Assembly: GCA_028281405.1 (NCBI GenBank)
Contig: JANQKA010000045.1
Span: forward strand, 1 to 38,609
DNA: 38,609 nt
Direction of reading: 5' to 3'
Source of the DNA: Hasllibacter sp.
GTDB taxonomy: Bacteria; Pseudomonadota; Alphaproteobacteria; Rhodobacterales; Rhodobacteraceae
A program made the translations under genes and the position numbers. Positions 1 to 8,810 of this stretch are shown here, piece by piece. Numbering within the stretch: position 1 is the first letter of the stretch; every line of letters starts with the position of its first letter. Under the pieces are notes generated by a model. It worked only from the letters and a program-made list of their open reading frames with translations. It did no database searches and was not told where the DNA came from.

Positions 1-101
1 TCGGGGATTTCGGGCGCGGAACCGGAGGCGCGCGGGGCGGGGCTTGATTGCCCCCGGAGGCCCGTCAAGTTATCGGGGGACGAAACTTCGGGGGTGAGCT
101 C

Positions 102-1751
102 ATGAGCGAAGTCGAACGCGAGTCGATGGAATTCGACGTGGTGATCGTGGGAGCCGGCCCGGCGGGCCTCTCCGCCGCGATCCGCCTGAAGCAACTCGAC
201 GCCGACCTGAGTGTCGTGGTGCTTGAAAAGGGATCGGAAGTCGGGGCGCACATCCTGTCCGGCGCGGTGCTGGATCCTTCCGGCCTTGACGCGCTCATTC
301 CCGATTGGAGGGACAAGGACGCGCCGATAACCGTCCCGGTGAGGAAGGACGAATTCTGGATGCTGCGCGAGGGAGGCCGCGTCCGCATCCCCAACGTCAT
401 CATGCCGCCGCTGATGAACAATCACGGGAACTACATAGTCTCGATGGGCAATGTTTGCCGCTGGATGGCGCGGCAGGCCGAGGACGCCGGCGTGGAGATA
501 TTTCCCGGCATGTCGTGTTCCGAACTCGTCCGCCGCGGAGACGGCTCCGTGGCCGGCGTGGTCGCCGGGGAATTCGGCAGGGGGCCCGACGGCTCCCCCG
601 GTGACGGATACGAGCCGGGAATGGAACTGCGCGGCAAGTACGTGTTCCTGGCCGAGGGAGTCCGGGGGTCTCTGTCCAAACAGGTCATCGCCGAATACGG
701 GCTCGACGATCGCGGCGACACGCCGAAGTTCGGCATCGGCATGAAGGAAATCTGGGAAATCGACCCGGAGCGGCACGAAGAGGGCAAGGCCATCCACACC
801 ATGGGGTGGCCGCTGAACGGGAACGCGGGCGGAGGCGGCTTCATTTATCAACTGGATGGCAACCAAGCCTACGTCGGCTTCGTGGTGCACCTGAACTACA
901 GGAATCCGCACCTCTTCCCATACATGGAATTCCAGCGGTTCAAGCACCACGGCATGGTGGCCGGCCTGCTGGAGGGCGGCAAGCGCGTGGCCTACGGCGC
1001 GCGCGCGGTCGCCGAGGGAGGTTGGCAGTCCATACCAAGGGTCGCCTTCCCCGGCGGAGCGCTGCTGGGATGTTCGGCCGGCCTCGTCAACGTCCCGCGC
1101 ATCAAGGGAAACCACAACGCCATGCGCTCCGGCATCCACGCCGCCGAGGCGGCGTTCGAGGCCATCGGGGAGGGTCGTTCCGGCGACACGCTGACCGCCT
1201 ACGAGACGGCTTTGAAATCCGGCCCGGTCGCGAAAGACCTCAAGCGCGTCCGCAACGTCAAGCCGCTGTGGTCGCGCTTCGGCACGGCGGCGTCCCTGAC
1301 GCTCGGTGGCTTCGACATGTGGGTGGCCAACCTGACCGGGTGGAACCCGCTCGGCACCCTGCGGCACGGCAAATCCGACGCCGAGGCCACGGAACCCGCC
1401 TCGAAGCACCGCCCGATCGAATATCCCAAGCCCGACGGGAAACTCTCCTTCGACCGGCTGACCAACGTGAGCTTCTCATTCACCAACCACGCCGAAAGCC
1501 AACCCGCCCATCTGACGCTCAAGGATCCCGCCGTCCCCGTGGAGGTCGACCACAACGTGTACGCGGGCCCGTCCCAACGCTACTGCCCGGCGGGCGTCTA
1601 CGAGTTCGTGGGCGACGGCCCGGACGTCAGGTTTCAGATCAACTTCCAGAACTGCGTCCACTGCAAGACCTGCGACATCAAGGATCCTGCGCAGAACATC
1701 GTCTGGACCACGCCGCAGGGCGGCGACGGGCCGAATTACCCCAACATGTGA
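102..1751 (+). CDS. Electron-transfer flavoprotein:ubiquinone oxidoreductase (ETF-QO)
   Basis: This membrane-associated flavoprotein passes electrons from reduced ETF (fatty-acid and amino-acid oxidation) to ubiquinone. The 549-residue product is full length for the family. A Rossmann FAD motif GAGPAG lies at residues 17-22. The C-terminal ferredoxin-like part holds the 4Fe-4S ligands, with one Cys in RYCPAGVYEF followed by the trio in NCVHCKTCDIKDP. The reading frame is open upstream to position 48, but the ATG at 102 follows a purine-rich stretch (gggggtgag) and leaves the usual short N-terminus before the FAD motif. An ATG at 126 is a possible alternative. It is the first of a forward run with the TPR protein and ispE, an order I recall from Rhodobacterales-type genomes. 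No ETF subunit genes are in the window. Confidence 0.95.
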   Translation: MSEVERESMEFDVVIVGAGPAGLSAAIRLKQLDADLSVVVLEKGSEVGAHILSGAVLDPSGLDALIPDWRDKDAPITVPVRKDEFWMLREGGRVRIPNVIMPPLMNNHGNYIVSMGNVCRWMARQAEDAGVEIFPGMSCSELVRRGDGSVAGVVAGEFGRGPDGSPGDGYEPGMELRGKYVFLAEGVRGSLSKQVIAEYGLDDRGDTPKFGIGMKEIWEIDPERHEEGKAIHTMGWPLNGNAGGGGFIYQLDGNQAYVGFVVHLNYRNPHLFPYMEFQRFKHHGMVAGLLEGGKRVAYGARAVAEGGWQSIPRVAFPGGALLGCSAGLVNVPRIKGNHNAMRSGIHAAEAAFEAIGEGRSGDTLTAYETALKSGPVAKDLKRVRNVKPLWSRFGTAASLTLGGFDMWVANLTGWNPLGTLRHGKSDAEATEPASKHRPIEYPKPDGKLSFDRLTNVSFSFTNHAESQPAHLTLKDPAVPVEVDHNVYAGPSQRYCPAGVYEFVGDGPDVRFQINFQNCVHCKTCDIKDPAQNIVWTTPQGGDGPNYPNM

Positions 1752-1847
1752 CGGCCCTTCCGAATCGACCCCCGGCCCGCCGGATGATTGCGGGCGCGGC
1801 GCCCGCGGACTATCCTCCGCCGTCGACCGAGGGGCGGAGGAAACCCG

Positions 1848-3671
1848 ATGAAGCACTCAGTTCGCGCCGTCGCCACGATGGCCGCGGTCGTTTCCGTGGT
1901 TTGGACGGCGTGCGCCGCCGAAACGGAAAGCGCCGCCGAGGCCGGAGACGCCGCTGAGTCGGAAGTCGCGGCGGAGTCGGAAGTCGCGGATGAGGCCGAA
2001 GGAGTACCGGTAACTCTGGGCGCCGGGGCCTACCTCGCGGGGGAGGCGGCGTTTTCCCGGAACGACTTCGCCGAGACGGCCCGCTACTTCGGCCGCTTGT
2101 TCGAGGACGGCATCGCGGACGAGGGTTTGTTGGAGGCCCTGATTTTGAGCCACGTCGGGCTCGGGCGCGTGGAAGAGGCGATTCCCGCCGCGCGGGAACT
2201 CGCGGCGGGCGGCTCGGACAGTTTGGCGGCGGACCTTGTGCTCCGGGCGCGCGCGTTGGCCGACCCGGACGTCGAGGCTCCGGAATACGCGGTTCCGGAC
2301 GACGAGAGTCTGGAGGAGCGGCCCCTTTTCGCTTTGACGCAGCGGCTTCTCCAAGCCTGGATCACGGTCGACGAGGGCAGGATGGCCGCGGCCCTCGAGC
2401 AATTCGAAGGGTTGGACGAACCGGGGGCGCAGCGGGAATTCAGCCGTTACCACAAATCGCTGGCGCTGACCCTCGCGGGCGATCTCGAGGGTGCCGCGGC
2501 CTCCCTGTCCGAGGATGGTGGAAGCGCGTTCACCCGAAGCCCGCGTGGCATATTCGTGCTCGCGTCGATCATGTCGCGGCTCGACCTGAACGACGAGGCC
2601 CTTGGCGTGATCCAAGGCCTGCCCCGCTGGCGGGACGACGTCCGCCTGCGCGGGGCGGCGGAGCGGTTGATGGCCGGAGAAGCTCTTCCCTTGGACTTCA
2701 TCCGAAGCGCCCGCGACGGCCAGGCGGAGGTTTTCTACACATTGGCGATCACGTTGATCGAAAACGATTCCACGGGCCGCGGCAGCGACCGCCGCCTGCC
2801 GCTGTTCTATTCGCGCCTCGCCGAACACCTTCGCCCGGGCCATGTGGACGCGATCCTTCTATCGGCCGAAATCCTGGAGGAGATGGGGCAGCACGGCCTC
2901 GCCATCGAGGCCTACGACAGCGTGCCGCCGGAAGATCCCATGCTTCCCCTCGCGGGGCTCGGACGCGCCGCGTCGCTCTATTCGGCGGGCCGGGTCGACG
3001 AGGCGGTGGAGGCGCTCAACCGTCTCGGCGAAACCCACCCCTCCCTTTCCGGGATCCACATGGAACTCGGAGATTTGTTGCGACGCGAAGAGCGGTTCGT
3101 GGAGGCCACGCGGGCCTACGACAAGGCCGTCGAGATCATGAAGGCCGAAGGCTCCGAAACCTGGTACATCTACTACGTCCGCGGCATAACGCAGGAGCGC
3201 TCCGGAGAATGGGACAGGGCCGAGGCGGACTTCCGCCGCGCGCTCGAACTGAATCCCGACCAGCCGAACGTCCTCAATTACCTGGGCTACTCGCTGGTGG
3301 AACTGGGGCGGGATTTGGACGAGGCCCTCGACATGATCCAGCGAGCCGCCGCGGCGGCGAGGAACAACGGCTACATCATCGATTCGCTCGGCTGGGTTCT
3401 CTACCGGCTCGGGCGGCACGAGGAGGCAGTGGAACCGATGGAGCGCGCGGTGGAGCTGCGTCCGGTCGATCCCGTGATCAACGATCATCTCGGCGACGTG
3501 CTGTGGATGGTGGGACGCAAGCGCGAGGCCGAATTCCAATGGAGGAGGGCCCTGAGTTTCGAGCCCGAGGCGGTGGACGAGGCCCGCATCCGCCGCAAGC
3601 TGGAGGTCGGCCTCGACGTCGTGCTGGAGGACGAGATGTCGTCCGAGCGCGAAGCCGCCGATGAAGGTTGA
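1848..3671 (+). CDS. Tetratricopeptide-repeat protein, probably exported (possible lipoprotein)
   Basis: The 607-residue protein has an N-terminal hydrophobic signal segment ending in Cys (VVWTAC), then a Glu/Ala-rich linker and a long array of helical repeats. The clearest TPR units are in the C-terminal half, for example around GRHEEAVEPMERAVELRP and NPDQPNVLNYLGYSLVELG. The lipobox is imperfect (Trp at -3), so lipidation is uncertain. The start at 1848 follows a good Shine-Dalgarno (ggcggagg); the upstream in-frame ATG at 1788 has none. Its 3' end overlaps ispE by 11 bases, so the two are translationally coupled. TPR proteins scaffold protein-protein contacts; no specific partner can be read from the sequence. 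Confidence 0.88.
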   Translation: MKHSVRAVATMAAVVSVVWTACAAETESAAEAGDAAESEVAAESEVADEAEGVPVTLGAGAYLAGEAAFSRNDFAETARYFGRLFEDGIADEGLLEALILSHVGLGRVEEAIPAARELAAGGSDSLAADLVLRARALADPDVEAPEYAVPDDESLEERPLFALTQRLLQAWITVDEGRMAAALEQFEGLDEPGAQREFSRYHKSLALTLAGDLEGAAASLSEDGGSAFTRSPRGIFVLASIMSRLDLNDEALGVIQGLPRWRDDVRLRGAAERLMAGEALPLDFIRSARDGQAEVFYTLAITLIENDSTGRGSDRRLPLFYSRLAEHLRPGHVDAILLSAEILEEMGQHGLAIEAYDSVPPEDPMLPLAGLGRAASLYSAGRVDEAVEALNRLGETHPSLSGIHMELGDLLRREERFVEATRAYDKAVEIMKAEGSETWYIYYVRGITQERSGEWDRAEADFRRALELNPDQPNVLNYLGYSLVELGRDLDEALDMIQRAAAAARNNGYIIDSLGWVLYRLGRHEEAVEPMERAVELRPVDPVINDHLGDVLWMVGRKREAEFQWRRALSFEPEAVDEARIRRKLEVGLDVVLEDEMSSEREAADEG

Positions 3672-4524
3672 GGCGTTCGCGCCCGCCAAGGTCAACCTGA
3701 CCCTTCATGTCACGGGCCGGAGGGCCGACGGCCTTCACGAGATCGACGGCCTGACCTGCTTCGCCGGCGTCGGCGACCGGATCGCGGCGCGGGCCTCGGA
3801 TCGTCTTTCCCTTGAAATCACGGGGCCGATGGCGGGGCGGGTGAGTGCGGACGGCGGCAACCTCGTCCTGCGGGCGGCGCGTCTGCTGAAGCCGGAGGGC
3901 CGAGCGGAAATCACACTCGAAAAACATCTGCCGGTCGCGGCGGGGATCGGGGGCGGTTCGAGCGACGCCGCCGCGGCTCTGCGCGCCCTGTCGAGGCTTT
4001 GGGGGGTTCCGCTTCCGCAGGCGCCCGATTTGGCGGTCCTCGGCGCGGACGTTCCCGTCTGCCTCTCCCGCCGTCCGGCGCGGATGCGGGGCGTCGGTGA
4101 GCGGCTGGAGCCTCCGCCTCCGCTGCCGAAGGCCGGCATCGTTCTCGCCAACCCCGGAGTGGCCCTGCCGACGGAGGCGGTGTTCGCGGCGCTCGTGTCG
4201 CGGCGGAATCCTCCGATGCCCGACATCATTCCGCGGCTCGGCGACTTCGAATCGCTCTGCGGTTGGCTGTCGAATCAACGCAACGACCTGGAATCGGCGG
4301 CGCGGCGGATCGCTCCGGCCGTGACGGACGCGCTCGGGGAATTGTCGGCCCTCGACGGTTGCGGCCTCGCCCGCATGTCGGGCTCGGGCGCGACCTGCTT
4401 CGGGCTGTTCCGAACGGAGGCGGGGGCTCGGGCGGCCGCGGAGGATTTGAGGACCGCGCGCCCCGGGTGGTGGATCGCGGCCTCCACCCTTGATCCGGAA
4501 GATGTGTTCCGCGCCGCGGAGTAG
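3661..4524 (+). CDS. ispE: 4-diphosphocytidyl-2-C-methyl-D-erythritol kinase
   Basis: IspE phosphorylates the 2-hydroxyl of CDP-methylerythritol in the MEP pathway for isopentenyl diphosphate. The 287-residue product has the GHMP-kinase signatures in order: PAKVNLTLHV near the N-terminus, the glycine-rich ATP loop GIGGGSSDAAAALRAL around residues 98-113, and the C-terminal GSGATCFGLF motif. The start overlaps the preceding TPR gene. Polyprenyl synthase, which consumes the product of this pathway, lies 1 kb away on the other strand. Length and motifs look intact. Confidence 0.95.
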   Translation: MKVEAFAPAKVNLTLHVTGRRADGLHEIDGLTCFAGVGDRIAARASDRLSLEITGPMAGRVSADGGNLVLRAARLLKPEGRAEITLEKHLPVAAGIGGGSSDAAAALRALSRLWGVPLPQAPDLAVLGADVPVCLSRRPARMRGVGERLEPPPPLPKAGIVLANPGVALPTEAVFAALVSRRNPPMPDIIPRLGDFESLCGWLSNQRNDLESAARRIAPAVTDALGELSALDGCGLARMSGSGATCFGLFRTEAGARAAAEDLRTARPGWWIAASTLDPEDVFRAAE

Positions 4525-4677
4525 CGGACGCCGGGGGGAGGGAGCGGCGGATGCCGCCCCGACGAGGTGGACTCCGCGGCGCGGGCGGGCGGACAACCCG
4601 CCACTTCCGGAGGGCGGGAAACGGTTCGGGGGGGCCCGCGCCGTGACTTTCCCCGAAATTCCTGCGAGGTTGGCGGC

Positions 4678-4908
4678 ATGAAGGAACTGCTGAGGAGCAA
4701 CGATCCGACGGTGATCGCCTTCGCCTCCGCCCTGCTTGACGGGGAAGGCATCGAGTCCTTCGTCATGGATGTCCACATGAGCGTCCTCGAGGGATCGATC
4801 GGGGTGTTGCCGCGCCGCCTGATGGTCAGGTCGAAGGATCATTTTCGGGCGCGGGCGGTGTTGACGGACAACGGCATCGATCTCCCTGACGCCGAGGGCC
4901 GTGGATGA
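4678..4908 (+). CDS. DUF2007-family small protein (putative signal-transducing protein)
   Basis: The 76-residue protein starts MKELLRSNDP and contains the DUF2007 pattern: a short N-terminal strand/helix, GEGIESFVMDVHMS, then the conserved LPRRLMVRSKDHFRARAVL. The function of the family is unknown; such genes often sit beside polyprenyl synthase in alphaproteobacteria. The frame is open further upstream, but the ATG at 4678 gives the normal family length. The 40 bases up to and including this ATG are about 80% identical, without gaps, to the region at 6463-6502 upstream of the polyprenyl synthase gene, which suggests relocation or duplication (see findings). Confidence 0.82.
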   Translation: MKELLRSNDPTVIAFASALLDGEGIESFVMDVHMSVLEGSIGVLPRRLMVRSKDHFRARAVLTDNGIDLPDAEGRG

Positions 4909-5116
4909 CTGTCCGCGTTGGACCAAACGGAGCGGCGTCGGTGACGCGAATCGGGCGAATCACCGCGCCGCCGCGGATTCCGCCGCCGGGATATCCCTGA
5001 GGACCGCGGGCATTCCGGGCCGCGCGCCCGCGTCGCGCGTGGAATGGGTTCCTCCCGTCGGTTTCCCCCACCCGTCGATGGTGCATCGGCGGGTTTGACG
5101 GAATCGGTGGGGCAAG

Positions 5117-5202
5117 CCGGGTGAGGGTCAACGCGAATCGTTGGAGTGCGCCGACAACCATGGTCAACCGATGTCGTGCTCAAACCCAAGTCGCTGGTGT
5201 CC
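5117..5202 (+). repeat. Dispersed intergenic repeat, copy A
   Basis: This stretch aligns without gaps for about 85 bases, at about 73% identity by my count, to the reverse complement of 14873-14959. The best-conserved core is gtcaacgcgaatcgttg. Both copies lie in spacers, in opposite orientation. Its function is unknown. Confidence 0.6.
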
Positions 5203-5258
5203 AATGGTTCGAATAAGCGCCCATGCCCGCCGCGGTCCGCCCTCGGTTCGTTGAATCG

Positions 5259-5277
5259 AACCGATTCGAAATCGGTT
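5259..5277. repeat. Short perfect inverted repeat
   Basis: The arms AACCGATT and AATCGGTT flank CGA. It lies between the ends of two convergent genes. The stem is only moderately GC-rich and no T-run follows, so it could be a weak terminator or a protein-binding site. Confidence 0.4.
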
Positions 5278-5470
5278 TCGAACCGCCTTGTCATCGCTCG
5301 ATTTGGTCGAATCCGGGCGATCGGCCGGAGTGACGGCCCGGCCGCGGCGGCGGGCGGCGGTTATCCGCGCGGGGCCATTTCCGGACGACGGCGGTCCCGG
5401 TCGCCCGGACCCAATCGGTGCGCCTGGGCGGGGCAACCCTTTTCGCGGCGGCGGCCCGCCCGGGTCCGGC

Positions 5471-6466
5471 TCAGACGATTCGCGCCACCACGTAATCGGC
5501 CAACTCGGAAAGCATGGAGCGCAATGGATCATCCGGAAGCGCCGCGAGAGTCTCCTTGGCCTTCGCCGACCAGCCGAGCGCGGCGCTCCGGGTTTCGGCC
5601 AAGGCTCCGCGGCGTTCCAGGATCGCGCGCGCCTCGTCGACGTCGGCTTCGGCCGTCCGCGCCTTCTCGATCGTCCGCGACCAGAAGGATCTCTCCTCCA
5701 CGGTGGCGTCTCGCAGCGCCAGAATCACGGGAAATGTCACCTTTCCCTCGCGCAGGTCGTCCCCGGTGTTCTTGCCGATGTCGCGGTCGCCGTAATCAAG
5801 CAGGTCGTCGGTGAGCTGGAAGGAGATTCCGAGCGCTTCCCCGTAGGCGCGCAGCGACGCGGTCTCGGAGTCGGACCCCCCGGCGGCGACCCCGCCGGCC
5901 TCGGCGGCGGCGGAGAAGAGGGCGGCGGTCTTGCCGCGGACGACCTTCATGTAGGTCTCGACCGTCGTGCCGAGATCGCGGGTGGAGACGAGTTGCAGCA
6001 CCTCTCCCTCGGTGATGGTGGCCGCCGCGTCCGACAGGATGCCGAGCACCCGGAGCGAACCGCTTGAAACCATGAGTTGGAACGCCCGCGCGAACAGATA
6101 GTCGCCCACGAGGATCGAAGACTTGTTGTTCCACAGAAGATTGGCCGTCGGCCCTCCCCTGCGCCGTGTGCTTTCGTCGACCACGTCGTCGTGCAGGAGC
6201 GTCGCGGTGTGGATGAACTCCACCGCCGCGGCGAGCGGGACATGATGCGGCCCGCCGTTTCCGAGGAGCCGGGCCGCGGCGAGCGTCAGCATCGGCCGCA
6301 GGCGTTTGCCGCCCGCTCCGACGATGTGCGAGGTCACCTCCGGGATCCGCGAAACCTGCTCCGAGGACAGCCGCTCGGAGATCAGCGCGTTCACCTCCGC
6401 CAGATCGCCCGACAGGGCCTCGGCCAGTCGTTCGAGCGGGTTTGGCCCCGCGGCGTCAAGGCTCAT
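5471..6466 (-). CDS. Long-chain polyprenyl diphosphate synthase
   Basis: This all-trans prenyl chain elongase makes the octa/decaprenyl tail of ubiquinone. The 331-residue protein has both Asp-rich substrate motifs: LLHDDVVDESTRRRG (first DDxxD) and QLTDDLLDYGD (second). The Lys of the GDDLREGKVTFP segment follows. The start codon (complement of 6464-6466) is preceded by an excellent Shine-Dalgarno (GGAGGAAGTC), which decides it over the upstream in-frame ATG at 6586. The product could be named IspB or a decaprenyl synthase; chain length cannot be told from sequence alone. Confidence 0.93.
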   Translation of the reverse strand: MSLDAAGPNPLERLAEALSGDLAEVNALISERLSSEQVSRIPEVTSHIVGAGGKRLRPMLTLAAARLLGNGGPHHVPLAAAVEFIHTATLLHDDVVDESTRRRGGPTANLLWNNKSSILVGDYLFARAFQLMVSSGSLRVLGILSDAAATITEGEVLQLVSTRDLGTTVETYMKVVRGKTAALFSAAAEAGGVAAGGSDSETASLRAYGEALGISFQLTDDLLDYGDRDIGKNTGDDLREGKVTFPVILALRDATVEERSFWSRTIEKARTAEADVDEARAILERRGALAETRSAALGWSAKAKETLAALPDDPLRSMLSELADYVVARIV

Positions 6467-6499
6467 GACTTCCTCCGAAATTCCTGCGATGATGCCCGC

Positions 6500-6571
6500 A
6501 TGGAAAAACCGCCGAAGATCGACGATCCGGACGCGGCCGTCCCCGCCGGCGGGGCGGATATAGGAATCTAA
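6500..6571 (+). pseudogene. Possible vestige of a DUF2007 gene start (23 codons)
   Basis: A 23-codon frame starts at exactly the position equivalent to the start of the DUF2007 gene at 4678 (constant offset of 1822 bases, with 15 identical bases CCGAAATTCCTGCGA upstream in both). The peptide begins MEKPPKIDDP, against MKELLRSNDP in the intact gene, with the DP pair in register and the codons gat-ccg identical. It stops after 23 residues. It could be a decayed duplicate, a translated small peptide, or chance behind a duplicated regulatory region. Confidence 0.35.
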
Positions 6572-6696
6572 CCGATGGATGTCCACGGAACCTCGCCCTC
6601 CGGAACGCCCGGCCGTTCCGCGGTTCCGCCGGGCGGTTGTTCCTCCCGCGCCGGGCGCCCGCCCTCGGCCGCCGGCCGCCGGGCCGCTCCCGCGTG

Positions 6697-7464
6697 ATGG
6701 ATGGAATCACCGAGGACGGGTTCCTGGACGGCCGCCTGAAGCTGCTTCAGCCGCGCACCGGTTACCGCGCCTCCACCGACTCGCCGCTCCTCGCCGCGGC
6801 GGTGCCCGCGGCGGCCGGGGAAGAGGTTCTGGAACTGGGCCTCGGAGCCGGAGTCGCGGCGCTTTGCCTCGCCTGGCGGACGGGAGCGGCGGTGACCGGA
6901 GTGGAGGTTCAGCCGGACTACGCCGCGCTCGCCCGCCGGAACGCCTCGCGCTGCGGTCTTCCGCTGAGGGTCGTCGAAGGCGACGTGGCGGATTTGCCCG
7001 CCGGGATCCGGGAGCGGAGCTATGATCACGTCATGGCAAATCCCCCCTATCTGGGGCCCGGAACCGCCTCCCCGGACACCGGCCGCGAAATCGCCAACCG
7101 CGCGTCGCTGCCGATTCCCGAATGGGTCGACGCGGGTCTCCGGCGGCTCAAGCCCGGGGGAACGCTGACCCTGATTTTGCGCTCCGGGGAATTGCCCGGG
7201 GTTCTGGCGGCGATGGAGGGGCGGGGAAGCGCCGCGGTCCTGCCGATCCAATCCCGCGCCGCCCGCGCGCCGTCGCGCGTGATCGCGCGGTGCCGCAAAG
7301 GAGGGCGCGATCCCTTCGTGCTGTCCGCCCCGCTCGTCGCCCACGCGGGCGAAAGGCACGGAATGGGCGGAGGATTTTCCGAGGCCGCGGACGCGGTTCT
7401 GCGCGGTGGCGCCGCGCTTCCTCCGTTCTGGAGAACCGGTTGCCAATCCGGGCGTCCGGCTTAA
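6697..7464 (+). CDS. TrmN6-like N6-adenine methyltransferase (class I SAM-dependent)
   Basis: The 255-residue protein has a SAM-binding motif I ELGLGAGVAALCLAW, the acidic motif II GVEVQPDYAALARRN, and the catalytic NPPY tetrapeptide of N6-adenine amino methyltransferases (HVMANPPYLGPG). It resembles the tRNA1(Val) A37 N6-methyltransferase group (TrmN6/YfiC), whose members start with a DGxLdGrlkLlQpr-type segment, seen here as DGFLDGRLKLLQPRTGYR. The start at 6697 gives that canonical N-terminus; the open frame continues upstream without family resemblance. The exact RNA substrate is inferred from the family. Confidence 0.85.
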   Translation: MDGITEDGFLDGRLKLLQPRTGYRASTDSPLLAAAVPAAAGEEVLELGLGAGVAALCLAWRTGAAVTGVEVQPDYAALARRNASRCGLPLRVVEGDVADLPAGIRERSYDHVMANPPYLGPGTASPDTGREIANRASLPIPEWVDAGLRRLKPGGTLTLILRSGELPGVLAAMEGRGSAAVLPIQSRAARAPSRVIARCRKGGRDPFVLSAPLVAHAGERHGMGGGFSEAADAVLRGGAALPPFWRTGCQSGRPA

Positions 7465-7555
7465 ACCGAAAGAGGGGATCAGGCCGGGCTCCGGGCGGAT
7501 TTTCCCCTCAACCGCGGCGGGCTCCGGACCGTCCGATCAGAGATGGAGGAAATGA

Positions 7556-7720
7556 ATGACTCTCAGTTCGCATGTCGAGCAACTGCGGAAGCGTCACCGC
7601 GAACTCGGCGAACAGGTGGAAAAGGCGCAGCGCTCTCCGTCCTTCGACGAAATCCAGCTCGCGCGCATGAAGAAGGAGAAATTGCGGTTGAAGGAGGAGA
7701 TCGAGCGTCACGGGGGCTGA
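7556..7720 (+). CDS. DUF465 (YdcH-like) small coiled-coil protein
   Basis: The 54-residue protein begins MTLSSHVEQLRKRH and continues as one charged helical hairpin. The DUF465 pattern is LRKRHRELGEQVE, then a short turn, then FDEIQLARMKKEKLRLKEEI. A strong Shine-Dalgarno (GGAGGAAA) precedes the ATG at 7556; the overlapping ATG at 7552 is out of frame. Its stop lies 3 bases from the end of the convergent LysR gene. Function is unknown; such proteins are widespread in Proteobacteria. Confidence 0.85.
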   Translation: MTLSSHVEQLRKRHRELGEQVEKAQRSPSFDEIQLARMKKEKLRLKEEIERHGG

Positions 7721-7723
7721 TTC

Positions 7724-8701
7724 TCATTCCCCGGCCGGGCGGAGGTTTCCGGCCGCGACGAATCGGCGCCCGGCGTTGTATTCCTCCGCGCTCCTTGCCT
7801 CCGCGACGATCCAGTCGCGGAAGGCCGCGATTCGGGGCTGCTCCCTGATTCGCTCGGGGCAGACGAATCGGTAGCGCGCCCGCGTGGTCAGCGCGGTTTC
7901 GAAGGGAGCCGAGAGCCGCCCCTCGCGCAGGTCGCGCTCCGCGAGCGAAATCCGGCCCAGCACGACGCCACTCCCGGAGACCGCGGCGTCAAGGGCGTGG
8001 TCGGCTTGGTTGAAGGAAAGGCGGCGGGCGTTCTCCGGCGGCTTCATTCCGACCGCCTCGAACCACTGGCGCCATCCCACGGGCGGGTCGAGGAAGTCGA
8101 GGTCGGCCTGATCCAGAAGCGCCGACCCGCCCTCGACCAGCCCGGGCAGATCCTCCGGCCGGGAGACGCGCCGGGCCAATCCGGGGCTCATCATCGGGGT
8201 CACCCATTCGCGCAGGATGGTTTCCGCGTGAAGCCCTTCTCCGGGCGGCCCTCCCATCCCGAACCTGACCGCGGCGTCGACCTCGTCGCGGTCGAAGTCC
8301 AAAATCCTGAGCGAGGCGATGAACCGCAATTCGATGTCGGGATGACGCCCGGCGAAGTCGAACAGCCTCGGCGCCAGCCACTTCGCCGTGAATGCCGGTC
8401 CCGCGGTCACGGTGAGCCCGCGCCGGTCGCCGAACCGCCGCGCCGTCCGCCAGCCCGCGTCCAGCGTTTGAAATCCGAGCGTCGCCGAGGGCAGCAGCGT
8501 CCTTCCGGCCTCGGTCAGTTCCACGGCGCGGTTCAGCCTGCGGAACAGCGGAACACCGAGATTCTCCTCGAGCGACTTGATCTGAAACGACAAGGCGGCG
8601 GGCGTGACGTTCAACTCCCGAGCCGCGGCGGAGAATGAGAGGTGGCGTCCGGCGGCCTCGAAGGCGCGCAGGGCGGTGAGGGGCGGTTGGACGGTGGGCA
8701 T
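7724..8701 (-). CDS. LysR-family transcriptional regulator (GcvA-like)
   Basis: The 325-residue protein has an N-terminal winged helix-turn-helix (ALRAFEAAGRHLSFSAAARE, then LNVTPAALSFQIKSLEENLG) and a C-terminal periplasmic-binding-like effector domain. The Pro-Pro-Leu start and the RHLSFSAAARELNVTPAA segment are typical of the GcvA branch. It is transcribed divergently from a 41-residue protein, and a perfect palindrome lies directly upstream of its start, as expected for an autoregulated LysR gene. The inducer and target genes are not known. Confidence 0.92.
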   Translation of the reverse strand: MPTVQPPLTALRAFEAAGRHLSFSAAARELNVTPAALSFQIKSLEENLGVPLFRRLNRAVELTEAGRTLLPSATLGFQTLDAGWRTARRFGDRRGLTVTAGPAFTAKWLAPRLFDFAGRHPDIELRFIASLRILDFDRDEVDAAVRFGMGGPPGEGLHAETILREWVTPMMSPGLARRVSRPEDLPGLVEGGSALLDQADLDFLDPPVGWRQWFEAVGMKPPENARRLSFNQADHALDAAVSGSGVVLGRISLAERDLREGRLSAPFETALTTRARYRFVCPERIREQPRIAAFRDWIVAEARSAEEYNAGRRFVAAGNLRPAGE

Positions 8702-8703
8702 GG

Positions 8704-8726
8704 TCGGTTAAGTAAATCTTAACCGA
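8704..8726. promoter_or_regulatory. Perfect palindrome, probable LysR operator
   Basis: The 9-bp arms TCGGTTAAG and CTTAACCGA flank TAAAT. It begins two bases upstream of the LysR start codon, in the region divergent from the 8811 gene. LysR regulators bind dyads of this kind (T-N11-A type), and bound protein would block its own gene. That it is the operator is inferred from position and symmetry. Confidence 0.6.
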
Positions 8727-8810
8727 TGGGTTGGAAAGTCTCGATTGTGCGCCGTCGAAATCAGGCCGATACGGGACGCGCACGCAAACAAAACTTGATG
8801 GAGCAACGCC

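Larger units (their letters stand above)
4909..5470. other. Gene-free spacer between convergent genes
   Basis: No coding sequence is supported in these 562 bases; open frames here are antisense or composition artefacts. The spacer contains one copy of an 86-bp dispersed repeat (5117-5202) and a perfect 8-bp inverted repeat (5259-5277). It is rich in GAATCG/CGATTC words, as are several other spacers of the window. Confidence 0.7.

Noticed and set aside
1788-1847. Upstream ATG for the TPR gene
   Set aside because: It would place 20 basic residues before the signal peptide and has no Shine-Dalgarno, whereas the ATG at 1848 has a strong one.
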